A stretch of DNA of 64,000 nucleotides from positions 37,882 to 101,881 of the forward strand of contig NZ_MKIQ01000005.1 in NCBI RefSeq assembly GCF_001832885.1, given 5' to 3'. The DNA comes from Floricoccus penangensis (GTDB lineage Bacteria; Bacillota; Bacilli; Lactobacillales; Streptococcaceae). A model generated the notes under the pieces. The model did no database searches. It worked only from the letters and a program-made list of their open reading frames with translations, and was not told the origin of the DNA. Position 1 is the first letter of the stretch; the number at the start of each line of letters is the position of its first letter. This document shows positions 1-10,200 of this stretch, piece by piece. The translations under genes and the position numbers were made by a program.

Positions 1-1
1 G

Positions 2-1648
2 AATCATTTAACTGAGGAACAAATTGAAGATGCTTTTTATACAAGTTTAGAGTTTGGTACTGCAGGGCAACGTGGATTAATTGGTGTTGGTACTAACCGT
101 ATGAACAAATACACAGTTCGTTTAACTACTGAAGGACTTGCACGCTTAATGGATAGCAAAGGGGAAGAAGAAAAGAAACGTGGGGTTGCAATTGCCTATG
201 ATTCTCGTCATTTTTCACCAGAATTTGCGATGGAAGCTGCTTCTGTTCTAGCTAGTCACGGAATCCCTAGTTTTGTTTTTGAATCTTTGCGACCAACTCC
301 AGAATTATCTTTTGCTGTTCGTGAACTCAATGCCCTTAATGGTATTATGATTACTGCTAGCCATAATCCTGCTCCTTATAACGGGTATAAAGTCTACGGT
401 GAAGATGGTGGACAAATGCCTCCGCATGATGCAGATGCATTAACAAAATATGTTGAAGCTATTGATGATATTTTTTCAATTAATCCAGAATCTAGTGATA
501 AATATATTGAAGAAGGATTGATAACAATCATCGGTAAGGAAATTGATGATAAATATCTTGAACTTCTTAAAACTGTAACAATTAACCAAGACTTAATTGA
601 TAAATTTGGTCGTGACTTAAATATCGTTTACACTCCTCTTCATGGTACTGGTGAAATGCTAGGACGTGCTGGACTTGCTCAAGCTGGATTTGAAAAAATT
701 GCAGTTGTCGAAGAACAAGCAATTCCTGATGGTGATTTTCCAACTGTTAAATCACCAAATCCTGAAAGTCAAGCAGCCTTCAAACTTGCCGAAGAACTTG
801 GTCGTGAAGTCGGAGCTGAAATGCTTGTAGCTACTGATCCTGATGCTGACCGTATCGGTGTGGAAGTACTTCTTCCAAATGGAAATTACCAGCCTCTTTC
901 TGGTAATCAAATCGGTGCCATCCTTGCTAAATATATTTTAGAAGCGCATAAATCTGCAGGAACTCTTCCAGAAAATGCTGCTATCTTAAAATCAATCGTA
1001 TCTACTGACCTAGTAGCTCACATTGCTGAAAGCTATAATGTTGAAATGTTCAACGTTCTAACTGGTTTCAAGTTCATTGCTGAAAAAATTCAAGAATTTG
1101 AAGATACTGGTAGCCATACTTACATGTTTGGTTTCGAAGAAAGTTTTGGTTATCTAATCAAACCTTTTGTTCGTGATAAAGACGCTATCCAAGCTCTACT
1201 TCTTGTTTGTGAAGTGGCCGCTTACTATAAATCTCTTGGAAAAACTCTTTACGACGGAATCCAAGACATATATGCTGAATATGGTCATTTTAAAGAAAAA
1301 ACAATTTCACTTACTTTAGAAGGAATTGACGGAAGTGCACAAATCAAAGAGATTATGACTAATTTCAGAGATAACGCTCCAAGTAAATTTGCAGGTCTAG
1401 AAGTATTACTTACCGAAGACTTCAAAGAACAAACAGCAACATCTCATACTGGAAAAGTTGAAAAACTTACAACTCCTCCAAGTGATGTACTTAAATATCA
1501 CCTTGAAGACGGTAGCTGGATTGCAGTACGCCCAAGTGGTACTGAACCAAAAATTAAATTCTATCTTGCTGTAATTGGTGATACTGATGAAGAAGCAACT
1601 AAAAAAATTGAAAGCATTGAAGAAGAAATCAATAAATTCGTAAAATAA
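2..1648 (+). CDS. pgm: alpha-phosphoglucomutase, 5' end outside window
   Basis: Interconverts glucose-1-phosphate and glucose-6-phosphate in the cytoplasm, linking glycolysis to cell-wall and polysaccharide precursors. The frame is open from base 2, so the true start lies upstream. An ATG at 101 is internal, because the preceding residues already carry the conserved LEFGTAGQRG stretch. The phosphoserine loop TASHNPAPYNGYK is at about 350-390, the metal-binding DPDADRIG at about 836-860, the sugar-binding GFEES at about 1131-1145, and the phosphate-binding RPSGTEPKIKF near 1530-1562. This is the phosphohexomutase-superfamily type used by streptococci and lactococci. It would also use glucose-1-phosphate from glycogen or maltodextrin breakdown. 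A strong terminator follows. Confidence 0.95.
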   Translation, partial: NHLTEEQIEDAFYTSLEFGTAGQRGLIGVGTNRMNKYTVRLTTEGLARLMDSKGEEEKKRGVAIAYDSRHFSPEFAMEAASVLASHGIPSFVFESLRPTPELSFAVRELNALNGIMITASHNPAPYNGYKVYGEDGGQMPPHDADALTKYVEAIDDIFSINPESSDKYIEEGLITIIGKEIDDKYLELLKTVTINQDLIDKFGRDLNIVYTPLHGTGEMLGRAGLAQAGFEKIAVVEEQAIPDGDFPTVKSPNPESQAAFKLAEELGREVGAEMLVATDPDADRIGVEVLLPNGNYQPLSGNQIGAILAKYILEAHKSAGTLPENAAILKSIVSTDLVAHIAESYNVEMFNVLTGFKFIAEKIQEFEDTGSHTYMFGFEESFGYLIKPFVRDKDAIQALLLVCEVAAYYKSLGKTLYDGIQDIYAEYGHFKEKTISLTLEGIDGSAQIKEIMTNFRDNAPSKFAGLEVLLTEDFKEQTATSHTGKVEKLTTPPSDVLKYHLEDGSWIAVRPSGTEPKIKFYLAVIGDTDEEATKKIESIEEEINKFVK

Positions 1649-1661
1649 TTTAAAATTACTT

Positions 1662-1689
1662 AACTTCTCCTACTGGGGAAGTTTTTTTA
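1662..1689 (+). terminator. terminator of pgm
   Basis: Stem ACTTCTCC/GGGGAAGT with a short loop followed by seven T, 14 bases after the pgm stop codon. Confidence 0.85.
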
Positions 1690-1728
1690 TATAGTTAGTA
1701 TGCAAGATAAACAATATTTAAATTTAGA

Positions 1729-1757
1729 CAAAAAGAAAAACTCGCTTTTATGCGAGT
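1729..1757 (-). terminator. terminator after the DUF4044 small gene
   Basis: Read on the minus strand, stem ACTCGC/GCGAGT with loop ATAAAA is followed by TTTTCTTTTT. It closes the cvpA-mutS2-trxA side of the locus. Confidence 0.8.
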
Positions 1758-1758
1758 T

Positions 1759-1884
1759 CTAAACAAATGCTGATATTGCAGCACCTAAAGCAGCTATTAC
1801 TGTTAGGATAAGCATTACCCATGCAACTGCTATAACCATTTTTTGGAAAGAGCTTTTTGGTTTGTTTCGTTCTTGATATGCCAT
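1759..1884 (-). CDS. small single-span membrane protein, DUF4044 type
   Basis: A 41-residue protein starting MAYQERNKPKSS. It has a basic N-terminus and one hydrophobic segment at about residues 16-40, ending in FV. A GAGGT ribosome binding site sits five bases before the ATG. Length and layout (charged head, KM..A.AWVM-like entry into the membrane segment) match the DUF4044 family of streptococci and relatives, whose function is unknown. It lies 67 bases downstream of trxA and just before a terminator, so it may be cotranscribed with trxA. Confidence 0.75.
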   Translation of the reverse strand: MAYQERNKPKSSFQKMVIAVAWVMLILTVIAALGAAISAFV

Positions 1885-1951
1885 AACTACCTCATTTCAT
1901 TGATAGTTTACCAAAATTCTTTTTTTTTTGCAAGATTTCCAATAAATACTA

Positions 1952-2281
1952 TTAGAGAGTGCTTTCACCTGAAATTTCTTTAATAATAGATAAAATTTGA
2001 TCTTTTGTATGAACACCTGCTACTTGTTTAACAGCTTCTCCATCTTTTTTAAATAATAGGGTAGGAATGCTCATAACACCAAATTCTGAAGGTGTTTCTG
2101 GGTTTTCATCAACATCCATCTTTACAATTTTAAGAACTGTTTCATCAATTTCTTCTGATAATTGATCTAGGATTGGTGCTTGCATACGGCAAGGTCCACA
2201 CCAAGTTGCCCAAAAGTCAACAATTACTAAACCTTCTTTTGTTTCTTCTACGAAATTTGCATCAGTAACTTCTAATACCAT
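1952..2281 (-). CDS. trxA: thioredoxin
   Basis: Cytoplasmic dithiol-disulfide oxidoreductase of 109 residues, the usual length. The active site is WCGPC, with Cys28 and Cys31, inside the canonical VDFWATWCGPC strand. A cis-proline loop SIPTLL follows. The start is supported by GAGGAA about nine bases upstream. It lies 94 bases downstream of mutS2 on the same strand. The gap holds a perfect inverted repeat and no obvious terminator, so both read-through and a separate promoter are possible. Confidence 0.95.
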   Translation of the reverse strand: MVLEVTDANFVEETKEGLVIVDFWATWCGPCRMQAPILDQLSEEIDETVLKIVKMDVDENPETPSEFGVMSIPTLLFKKDGEAVKQVAGVHTKDQILSIIKEISGESTL

Positions 2282-2310
2282 ATTACTATTCCTCCGTTAA
2301 TATTAATCTT

Positions 2311-2326
2311 ATAGGTCTTAACCTAT
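2311..2326. promoter_or_regulatory. inverted repeat upstream of trxA
   Basis: Perfect repeat ATAGGT-CTTA-ACCTAT, 30 bases before the trxA start. It could be an operator or a short mRNA hairpin. No regulator is assigned. Confidence 0.4.
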
Positions 2327-2375
2327 GTTCATTCTACTAAATTTATTAAAAAAATGCTTGGAATTGAATTGTTGT

Positions 2376-4712
2376 TTATTTTAAGGTTGCAATGGTTGCT
2401 CCACTTCCACCTGCATTTTGTGGTGCATATTCAAATGATTTAACTTGTTTATTACGTTTAAGATAATTCTGAACCATCTCTCTTATAACACCGGTTCCAA
2501 TACCGTGAACAATTGTTATTTGTCCCATATTATTCAACAAGGCTTGATCAATATATTCTTCAAGTTCGAGTTGTGCTTCTTCATAGCGCATACCACGAAG
2601 ATCCAGTTGACTTTTTAGGGTCTTGTTACCTGCCTTTTTGACGATATTTACTTTTTTAGTAGGAGTTTTTTCCTCATCTTTGACAACTTCAAATTCATCT
2701 TCAGTAAGTTTGGTAGAAATTAATCCCATCTGCACTTGCCAACGGCCATCCTTTTCAAGTTTAACCAAAGTACCTTTTTGTCCATATTCGCTAACAATGA
2801 CTTCGGCTCCTGGTTTAAGACCACGTGCTTTCTTAGCTTTCTTGAGTACCTTATTCTTTGATAAGTCAACAGTCTGTGGTGCCAATTTATCAAGTTGTGC
2901 TTTAGCATCAATAACCTCATGTGGCTTCAATAAAGACTGTTCATGCAAATTCTTAAGAATGGTATCTGCTTCTTCAGTAGCCACTTTAACGATATCTTGT
3001 GCCTCAATACGTGCCTTGTTCAGCTCCCCTTCACGTTCGCGATTAAATGCCTTGTACATCTTCTCTAAATCATTATGAAGAGTAACGTTTTCGCGCTCCA
3101 ACTTCTTAATATTAGCAACACTGTCAGTCAACTCGTGATTTTTTTGCTCAAGACTTGCTATCATCAGATTTACATCATGGTCATTGTCTGAAGTTAGCTC
3201 TTCTGCACGTTCAATAATTTTATCAAAGAGACCCAAGCGCTTAGAAATTTCTAAGGCATTTGAACGACCCGGAACACCCATTATTAGTCGATAGGTCGGT
3301 CTTAGGTTCTCAATATCAAATTCCATACTGGCATTTGTCACACCAGGATTTTCTACCCCGTAAGCTTTAAGCTCTGGATAGTGAGTTGTAGCCATTGTTT
3401 TTGTATTTGATAAACGTAAAAAATCTAGAATTGATATAGCAAGTGCTGCACCTTCTTTAGGGTCAGTTCCTGCCCCAAGTTCATCAAGCAACACTAGACT
3501 TTCGCTATCAACATTATTTAATATGTCGACAATATTGGTCATATGACTTGAGAATGTTGAAAGACTTTGTTCTATAGACTGTTCATCACCAATATCAGCA
3601 TATATTTCTCTAAAAATACCTACACTAGAAAAATCTTCTGCAAGAATAGGTAATCCAGATTGAGCCATTAATTGACTAAGTCCTAAAGTCTTTAAACTAA
3701 TAGTTTTCCCACCGGTATTTGGTCCAGTAATTACAATAGTATTTATTTTTGAATCAAATTTCAAATCGTTTGCAACAGACACTTTATCATCTATTAATGG
3801 GTGGCGTACACCATACAAAATGATATTTTTGTCATCTGATAAATCTGGAATAATGGCTTTACGCTCTTGTTGATATGCATACTTTGCATTAATTAAGTCT
3901 AAATGACCTAAAAGCCAAGCATTTTGTCTAATATCGTCAACATATGGACGCAATTCATCAGATACTAGGGCAAGAATCCTCTCAACCTCATGACGTTCTT
4001 CAACCTTCTTTTGTGCTAAATTATTATTTACCGAAACAGCTTGTCTTGGTTCAATATAAATTGTTTGACCACTTGCACTCATATCATGGACAATCCCTGG
4101 TACCTTACTTCTGCTTTCAACCTTAACAGCCAATACCTGACGATCATTTCTAATTGTAATAATGTTTTCACTTAAGTATGAAGCATTATTAACCATTGAT
4201 TCTTGCATTACTGTGCGAACATCTGATTCAAGTTTTTTTATCGAAGTTCGAAGTTCAAACAATCGATTACTTGCATTATCTTGGATATGACCAGTATCGT
4301 CAACTACTTGTAAAAGACCTTGTAGTTTTGGTGTGTCTACAAATTTATCAATTAAATTTTGAAGGTTTTCAAATTCAACATTTTGAGTATTCTCAAAATA
4401 ATCTTCTACTTCTCCAATTACCCGAATAAAACGTTTAATTTTTGCTAATTCAGGTCCGTTTAAATTAGCTTGAAGCTCAAGTCGTCTCAAAGTTTCTCTT
4501 AAATCACTTGTTTCACCTAGGTCAAGACTACCATTTTCTTGGACGACTTTCCCAAAATCTTTAAGTTCCAAGAATAGTTCTTCAATTTTTTCTTTTTTAT
4601 CAGTTGGTAAAAGTTCCCTTAACTCATTTATACCTTGTGCCGTTCTCAAGAAGGACACAAACTGTTCCTTTACCTTATCAAATTCTAAGGTGTTTAATAT
4701 TTTTTCGTTCAT
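2376..4712 (-). CDS. mutS2: endonuclease MutS2 (ribosome-rescue / anti-recombination ATPase)
   Basis: A 778-residue MutS-family protein without the mismatch-recognition domain. It has a core/lever region, the ATPase P-loop GPNTGGKT at about residues 328-335, Walker B LVLLDELGAGTDP, a long coiled coil around residues 500-620, and a C-terminal Smr domain with LDLRGMR and HGIGTG. MutS2 proteins suppress recombination and, in Bacillus, act on collided ribosomes. It is preceded by AAGGAA five bases before the ATG. The leader between cvpA and this gene contains a terminator-like hairpin (see 4713-4855). Confidence 0.95.
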   Translation of the reverse strand: MNEKILNTLEFDKVKEQFVSFLRTAQGINELRELLPTDKKEKIEELFLELKDFGKVVQENGSLDLGETSDLRETLRRLELQANLNGPELAKIKRFIRVIGEVEDYFENTQNVEFENLQNLIDKFVDTPKLQGLLQVVDDTGHIQDNASNRLFELRTSIKKLESDVRTVMQESMVNNASYLSENIITIRNDRQVLAVKVESRSKVPGIVHDMSASGQTIYIEPRQAVSVNNNLAQKKVEERHEVERILALVSDELRPYVDDIRQNAWLLGHLDLINAKYAYQQERKAIIPDLSDDKNIILYGVRHPLIDDKVSVANDLKFDSKINTIVITGPNTGGKTISLKTLGLSQLMAQSGLPILAEDFSSVGIFREIYADIGDEQSIEQSLSTFSSHMTNIVDILNNVDSESLVLLDELGAGTDPKEGAALAISILDFLRLSNTKTMATTHYPELKAYGVENPGVTNASMEFDIENLRPTYRLIMGVPGRSNALEISKRLGLFDKIIERAEELTSDNDHDVNLMIASLEQKNHELTDSVANIKKLERENVTLHNDLEKMYKAFNREREGELNKARIEAQDIVKVATEEADTILKNLHEQSLLKPHEVIDAKAQLDKLAPQTVDLSKNKVLKKAKKARGLKPGAEVIVSEYGQKGTLVKLEKDGRWQVQMGLISTKLTEDEFEVVKDEEKTPTKKVNIVKKAGNKTLKSQLDLRGMRYEEAQLELEEYIDQALLNNMGQITIVHGIGTGVIREMVQNYLKRNKQVKSFEYAPQNAGGSGATIATLK

Positions 4713-4855
4713 TATTTTTCCTTAATATCTAAAAAAGAGTGGAACTCAATCGTGATTTTATCAACCAATGAGTTATTCCACTCTGCCTAATTGATAGATT
4801 TTCTTATTGCCTGAAGGCTATCAATCATTACATTCTTATAAATAAACCAAACTCT
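4713..4855 (-). promoter_or_regulatory. structured leader with terminator-like hairpin upstream of mutS2
   Basis: Read on the minus strand, arms at 4784-4769 and 4748-4736 (AGAGTGGA/TCCACTCT plus ACTCA/TGAGT) are followed by TTTTTT, 18 bases before the mutS2 ATG. A second stem TTGATAG/CTATCAA with inner GCCT/AGGC lies just upstream, at about 4826-4793. Its TATCAA arm could also pair with TTGATA in the terminator loop. This may be only the cvpA terminator. Its place directly before the mutS2 start also allows attenuation. Confidence 0.6.
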
Positions 4856-5419
4856 TTATTTAATAGGATTTAGATGTATCACGTTTTCAAATAAAGTTTT
4901 CATCAAAAATTTTGCATAGAATGGCGAATCAAGTACCATAAATCTAATTATTCCACTTCCATATAGTCTATTTTGAATAGCATTTATCGGAACCATAGCT
5001 AAGACTGTGAAAATCGTTTCTAAGATAAAGTAAGTCACCATCACAGCTAATAAACCAGAAGCTAGGGAACCAATGTTTCCAAATGGTTGCATATTTGACA
5101 AGAATCCTAAAAAGATACCTACAAATCTAAATACCAAGTAAACAGCTACTACAATTAGTAGAAAAGCTACACCTGAATAAAATGTCTTATCTAGTTGAAA
5201 AATTATATTTTGGTTATAAAATTGTAATTTGCTTTGTGGTGTCGCATTAGCAAATGGTATCCACATTGAAATTTTTGCTGCTAAAGTTTCATAATTAGTA
5301 GTAGCAAAAACGACTGCTACAACCATTCCGACACTGTAGAAAATTTGGAGCGCTAATCCCCTTGAGTATCCTACATAAAAGGCCCAAGAAAGTAATAATA
5401 AAATTATAATAGAAAGCAT
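4856..5419 (-). CDS. cvpA: CvpA family membrane protein
   Basis: A 187-residue integral membrane protein with four predicted hydrophobic segments and the family's typical start (short N-terminus entering the membrane, then GYSRGLALQ). CvpA was named for colicin V production in E. coli. In streptococci it sits next to mutS2, as here. Its molecular role is not settled. It is the first gene of the minus-strand unit leading to mutS2 and trxA, and is divergent from rnhC. The zapA gene often found here in streptococci is absent from the 116-base gap to rnhC. Confidence 0.85.
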   Translation of the reverse strand: MLSIIILLLLSWAFYVGYSRGLALQIFYSVGMVVAVVFATTNYETLAAKISMWIPFANATPQSKLQFYNQNIIFQLDKTFYSGVAFLLIVVAVYLVFRFVGIFLGFLSNMQPFGNIGSLASGLLAVMVTYFILETIFTVLAMVPINAIQNRLYGSGIIRFMVLDSPFYAKFLMKTLFENVIHLNPIK

Positions 5420-5520
5420 GTTACACCCATTTCTTATAGTTTAAATGTCTTAAATATATCATAGACTTTATTGATATTATACCCTAAAACTCCCTTTTTT
5501 AAAACTTTTCTTCTTTTTTA

Positions 5521-5535
5521 TGGTAAAATTGTGCT
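5521..5535 (+). promoter_or_regulatory. extended -10 promoter abutting rnhC
   Basis: TGGTAAAAT (extended -10) ends at 5529, six bases before the rnhC ATG at 5536. No good -35 is visible. The predicted start of transcription coincides with the start codon, so the mRNA may be leaderless. No Shine-Dalgarno sequence is present. Confidence 0.6.
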
Positions 5536-6429
5536 ATGAATATTGTATTAGAATTAAATATGCAAGAAATTAAAAAAATAGAAAATAAGTATAAAAGTTA
5601 TTTTGTACCTGCCAAAAGTCCATATGTTAAATTTATGGTTAAAGCACCGGGACTAGTTATCACTGTTTACAATTCAGGTAAAGTAATGTTTCAAGGAGAA
5701 AAATCTGAGAGTGCTGCTAGTGAATTTGGTCACTCTAAAGAAGACACAAAAATTTCCGGTAAGCAGGAAAATACTATAGGAACTGATGAAGTTGGAAACG
5801 GTAGTTATTTTGGTGGCCTCGCTGTTGTAGCATCATATGTGTCTAGTCAGGATATTGAATTTCTTAAGGACTTAGGAGTTGATGACTCAAAGAACTTAAA
5901 TGATGCCAAGATTCGTCAGATAGCACCTATTCTTGAGAAAAAAATCAAGCACGTATCTTTACTTGTTAATCCTACAAAATACAATGAAGTTATTGGAACA
6001 GACTACAATGCTGTTAGCATTAAAGTCGCACTACATAATCAAGTCATCTTTTTGCTTGAGCAAAAGTTAGATTCAAATGATAAGATTGAGCAAGTTATCA
6101 TTGATGCATTTACTAGTCCAGCTAATTATCAAAAATATGTTTCTAAGGAACGCAATCATCCTCAAAATGAGGTGACATTAATTCAAAAGGCAGAGAGTCA
6201 ATTCTTGGCTGTTGCTGTAAGCTCAATCATAGCACGTAATCTATTTCTTGAAAATTTGAGTAATTTATCTAAAGAAATTGGATTCAGTTTACCAAGTGGT
6301 GCTGGAAGTAAAAGTGATAAAGTAGCCGCTTCTATACTTAAAACAAAAGGTATGACCGGACTTGAGACTACTGCAAAGTTACATTTTAAAAATACTGAGA
6401 AAGCTAAAAAGCTTGCTGGAATAAAATAG
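5536..6429 (+). CDS. rnhC: ribonuclease HIII
   Basis: Cleaves the RNA strand of RNA-DNA hybrids. It is 297 residues long with an N-terminal TBP-like substrate-binding domain (about 1-70) and a catalytic RNase H fold opened by [13 protein letters not shown] at about residues 81-93. The [10 protein letters not shown] form (rather than DE.GRGPLAG) marks type HIII. Further acidic residues follow in GVDDSKNL and VIIDAF. The start codon has no ribosome binding site and lies right behind a -10 box. lepB follows 24 bases later on the same strand, the usual streptococcal pair. Confidence 0.93.
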   Translation: MNIVLELNMQEIKKIENKYKSYFVPAKSPYVKFMVKAPGLVITVYNSGKVMFQGEKSESAASEFGHSKEDTKISGKQENTIGTDEVGNGSYFGGLAVVASYVSSQDIEFLKDLGVDDSKNLNDAKIRQIAPILEKKIKHVSLLVNPTKYNEVIGTDYNAVSIKVALHNQVIFLLEQKLDSNDKIEQVIIDAFTSPANYQKYVSKERNHPQNEVTLIQKAESQFLAVAVSSIIARNLFLENLSNLSKEIGFSLPSGAGSKSDKVAASILKTKGMTGLETTAKLHFKNTEKAKKLAGIK

Positions 6430-6453
6430 GTACTAGGAAGGTAAAAAATATAT

Positions 6454-7044
6454 ATGAAGTTTATTCGTGAATGGGGATTATTTATAGTTATCTGCTTGTT
6501 GTTCATTCTAACACGCATATTTGTTTGGGCACCAGTTGATGTTAAAGGGCATTCAATGGATCCTAATTTAGCTGACGGACAAAGACTAATTATGATCAAC
6601 AGTAAAAATCTCAATTATTCTGATATAGTTGTCGCCAACGAAACTGAAGACGGAGAAAATAAAAAAATAATTAAAAGAGTTATTGGTCTTCCAGGGGATA
6701 CTGTTGAATTCAATAATGATACCCTTACAATCAATGGTAAAACTCATGAAGAGCCTTATCTTGATGAATATAAGAAGGAATTTAAGAAAGATAGACTTAA
6801 GGAAACATATTCTTATGATCAATTTTTCCAAGAAAAAGCTGCTGAAGTCCCTGCCTTCACTGTAGATTCGAATAATAGTCCAACATTCAAAATAGTCGTC
6901 CCTGAAAATCAATATTTACTTCTCGGAGACAATCGAGTTATTTCAAAAGATAGTCGAGAGGTTGGAACTTTTGAAAAAGAAGATATTATGGGTAAAGCTG
7001 TATTTAGAATTTGGCCATTAAAAAAAATTGGTACCTTAAAATAG
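6454..7044 (+). CDS. lepB: signal peptidase I
   Basis: Removes signal peptides from exported proteins at the outer face of the membrane. It is 196 residues long with one N-terminal transmembrane segment (about 7-26). The catalytic serine is Ser34 in GHSMDP and the general-base lysine is Lys74 in KRVIGLPGD. The box E motif GDNR..SKDSRE is present. A weak AAGG lies upstream. It is probably cotranscribed with rnhC and is closed by a terminator. Likely clients in this window are the amylase, the two small secreted proteins and the LPXTG protein. Confidence 0.95.
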   Translation: MKFIREWGLFIVICLLFILTRIFVWAPVDVKGHSMDPNLADGQRLIMINSKNLNYSDIVVANETEDGENKKIIKRVIGLPGDTVEFNNDTLTINGKTHEEPYLDEYKKEFKKDRLKETYSYDQFFQEKAAEVPAFTVDSNNSPTFKIVVPENQYLLLGDNRVISKDSREVGTFEKEDIMGKAVFRIWPLKKIGTLK

Positions 7045-7062
7045 TGATCAATTTACAAGTTG

Positions 7063-7087
7063 AAGCCACACAATGTGGCTTTTTTTA
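7063..7087 (+). terminator. terminator of rnhC-lepB
   Basis: Stem AAGCCACA/TGTGGCTT with loop CAA followed by a T run. Confidence 0.88.
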
Positions 7088-7215
7088 TATACAAAAAGAT
7101 AGGATTTCTCCTATCTTAGATTATTGTTAACATAATTAGATATTTCTTTGTATCTATCCACCTGGTTTTATAAATGTTTAATAAAGCATTAAGTTACTAT
7201 AAAAACTCTATAAAA

Positions 7216-10200
7216 CTACTTCAACTGTAAGTCTGCAATTGCTTTATTGATAGCAATAGTGGCTCTATTAATTTGTTCTTGATTTACCCAATTGTTAGAT
7301 TGAATTCTTTTTCCAGCGATAATCGCCTTTTCTAAAGTATCATAAGATGACTTAGTATAATTGGCTTTATTAATAAGTAATCCCGCTTCAACACTCCTAT
7401 TCAAAACAGTTTTATTATGCTTATACGATGGGAATGAGCATGGGTTCAACCTCAACTCCGATAAGGCACGATTTAAATCAGAGGTGGCCTTATCTATTTC
7501 AACTTGGCTTGCTTGTTCATTTATTTGAACTTTCTTTGCATTTTCTAATACTTTTTGTAAAGCATCATAAGTTTTTTTGCTATAGATATCTTTTTTAACT
7601 GATTGGGCAGCTTCAATACTTTTATTCAAAACTTTTTTGTCAGTCTTCGGTAGAGGAGGAACAATCGGTTTTGTCTTTAGTGAAGCCATAGCATCATTAA
7701 GTTTAATTACTGCATCATCAACTTGCGACTGACTTACAGCACTATCAGTCTGAAGTTTTTTAGCATCTTCGATTGCTTTCAAAAGATTGTCCACTGATTC
7801 TTTTGTATATAAATCTGTATTAATTGATTGACTAGATTTTACAGTCTTATCTAATACTTCCTTATTTACTTTTGGAACTTCGATTTTTTTAATTTCTAAA
7901 GCGGTGATAGCTTTATTTAAATTAATTACTGCCTGATCAACTTCTGTTTGAGTTGAGTTTACATTTTTTTCAATTTCTTGAGCATTTCTTAATGACTCTT
8001 CAAATAGCTTGTAGCTCTCATCCGTATATGAATCAGGATTAATTACTTTAGATGATTCTATTAATTGGCTAAGGATGTCTTTATTTACTTTTTTCTTTTC
8101 TACAAGATTTAATAATGCTTCAGTTAATTCCAAAGTAGTATTGTCTACTTCTTCTTGATTAGCCAACTTATTACCATCTATTTCTTTCGCCTTAGATATT
8201 ACTTCTTGAAGAGTTTTAAGAGATTCATCAGTATACTTAGAATTATCTGTTGACTGTGCCTTCTCTAGCAATTTCCTAAGTATATTTTTATTTGCCTCTG
8301 GTACTTCCGTCTGTTTCTTTTCTAATGCTAATATGGCATTTCCCAATTCCAAAGCAGTATCATCTACTTGTACTTGAGTTGCTTGACTGTCGTTTAAAAT
8401 AGTTTCAGCTCTCTTCTTACTCAAATCAAGAGTATTCAGTGACTCTTCAGTATAGTCTGCCTGGTTAACAGCATTCGCCACCTCTAATATTTTCTTCAAA
8501 ACTTCTTTATTTACTTCAATGGGGGTAGGTTTTGATTTTAAATCTGATATTTTTTTATTTAAATCAATTACTGACTGATTAACCTCCTCCTGAGTTGCTG
8601 AAGAACTATTAAATATTTTTTCAGCATTTGCAATTTCGCTTTGAAGTTGATTATAAGATTCGTCGGTATAATTAGCTCCTTCAATTATTTTTGCCGCATC
8701 TAGTGAATTTTTAAGAGCCTTTTTATCAATCGAAATTTCTTTGATTTGTAAGCTTTCTATTGATTTATTCAATTTCGTATTTATCAAATCAACTTCTTCT
8801 TGACTTGCTTTGGGATTATTTAAAACTTCCTCTGCCTCATCTAATACACTTTTTAAATCAGCAAATGATTTTTCAGTATATTTTGTAGAATCTATTGACT
8901 TCCCAGTATAAACAGATTTTCCTAGTATTTCTTTATTAACTTTCTTCTCTAAAGCATTTTTTGCATCCTTAATTTTAGAGACCGTAGAATCTATAGTTTC
9001 TTGACTCGCCTTATCATCTAAATAGATTTTTTTTGCTTCTTCAATAATCTGAGCCAAATTTTCATAGCTTTGACTTGTATATTGTTCGGAATTTATATTA
9101 TTAAATGATTCAATTTCTTGATACAAAATAGAATTATCTGTTTTCTTTTCTTCAACTTCTCCATCTATGTTATAAGTTTTGCCCGGAACGAACTTGAATC
9201 CATCTTTTGCGGGGCTTTGAACTTTACCATCAGAGAAAATAACTAATAGATTGTCATTTATAAGTTTACTATCGAGATCTACACCATAAAGATTTTCTCC
9301 ATCTTCTTTGGTCATCTTTAGTCCAGGCCACTTACCTACCACACTTGTATCGCGTTCTTTGTCATAAATATAAGCATAGATATCTTGACTCCAGCTATCT
9401 GGTTTAATAAACTTTATATTTTCCTTTTTGACTTCCTCTGGAGTATTTACAATTCCAGAAACATCGTAAGTTTTACCTGAGATAAACTTGAAACCGTCTT
9501 TTGCAGGACTTTGCTGTTTACCATCAGAAAAAATAACCAATAAGTTGTTATTAATTAGTTTGCTATCGAGTTCAACACTATAAAGATTAGTTGTGTTTTC
9601 TTTAGTCATCTTAAGACCAGGCCAAGGTCCAACAACACTATCTGCTTCTTTATCATAAATATAAGCATAGATATCTTGACCCCAATTATCAGGTTTAACA
9701 AATTTTATCTCTTCTTTTTCAGTATTATCAGAAAGAGACTTTTCGTCATATACTATCAACACTGTCCTAGCTGGTATAGTAGTCCTAAATCTTCCATTAA
9801 CAACAGAAATTTTCTTACCACTAATTTTATCAATATATTCACCATCATTAAGTCTTGATTCAGTGTTAATTGTCTGTGCTTGACTAGAAATATTTGTTAC
9901 TACCGCTCCACTATTTCCACGATAAGTGATAAGCACATTGTGATCATTGTTTGGATTAACTAGCAATTCACTTTTACCGACCATTAGGTTATGGAATTTA
10001 TTGATTTCAGAAATTGTCTTGTCTTTATAGAGGTCACTTCCTGCATCTCCCATTTTACTTTGGTTAGGGAAACGAACTCCTTTCCCACCTCCAACTGGAC
10101 GTGAAAAGAATAAAGGGACACTTTGTGCACGTGACGCGACAACAGACCAACCTATTTTTATGTCCTCATCACTCATCCAAACTGAATGGGCATAGTCAAC

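Noticed and set aside
2623..3078. Plus-strand frame of 151 codons opposite mutS2
   Set aside because: Antisense to a conserved gene, with no ribosome binding site and a composition expected of a shadow frame.
4736..4784. Dispersed streptococcal-type repeat (AGAGTGGAA...TTCCACTCT)
   Set aside because: No second full copy in the window. The T6 on the minus strand explains it better as a terminator or attenuator hairpin. A short match near 52587 is only the spacer of a promoter.
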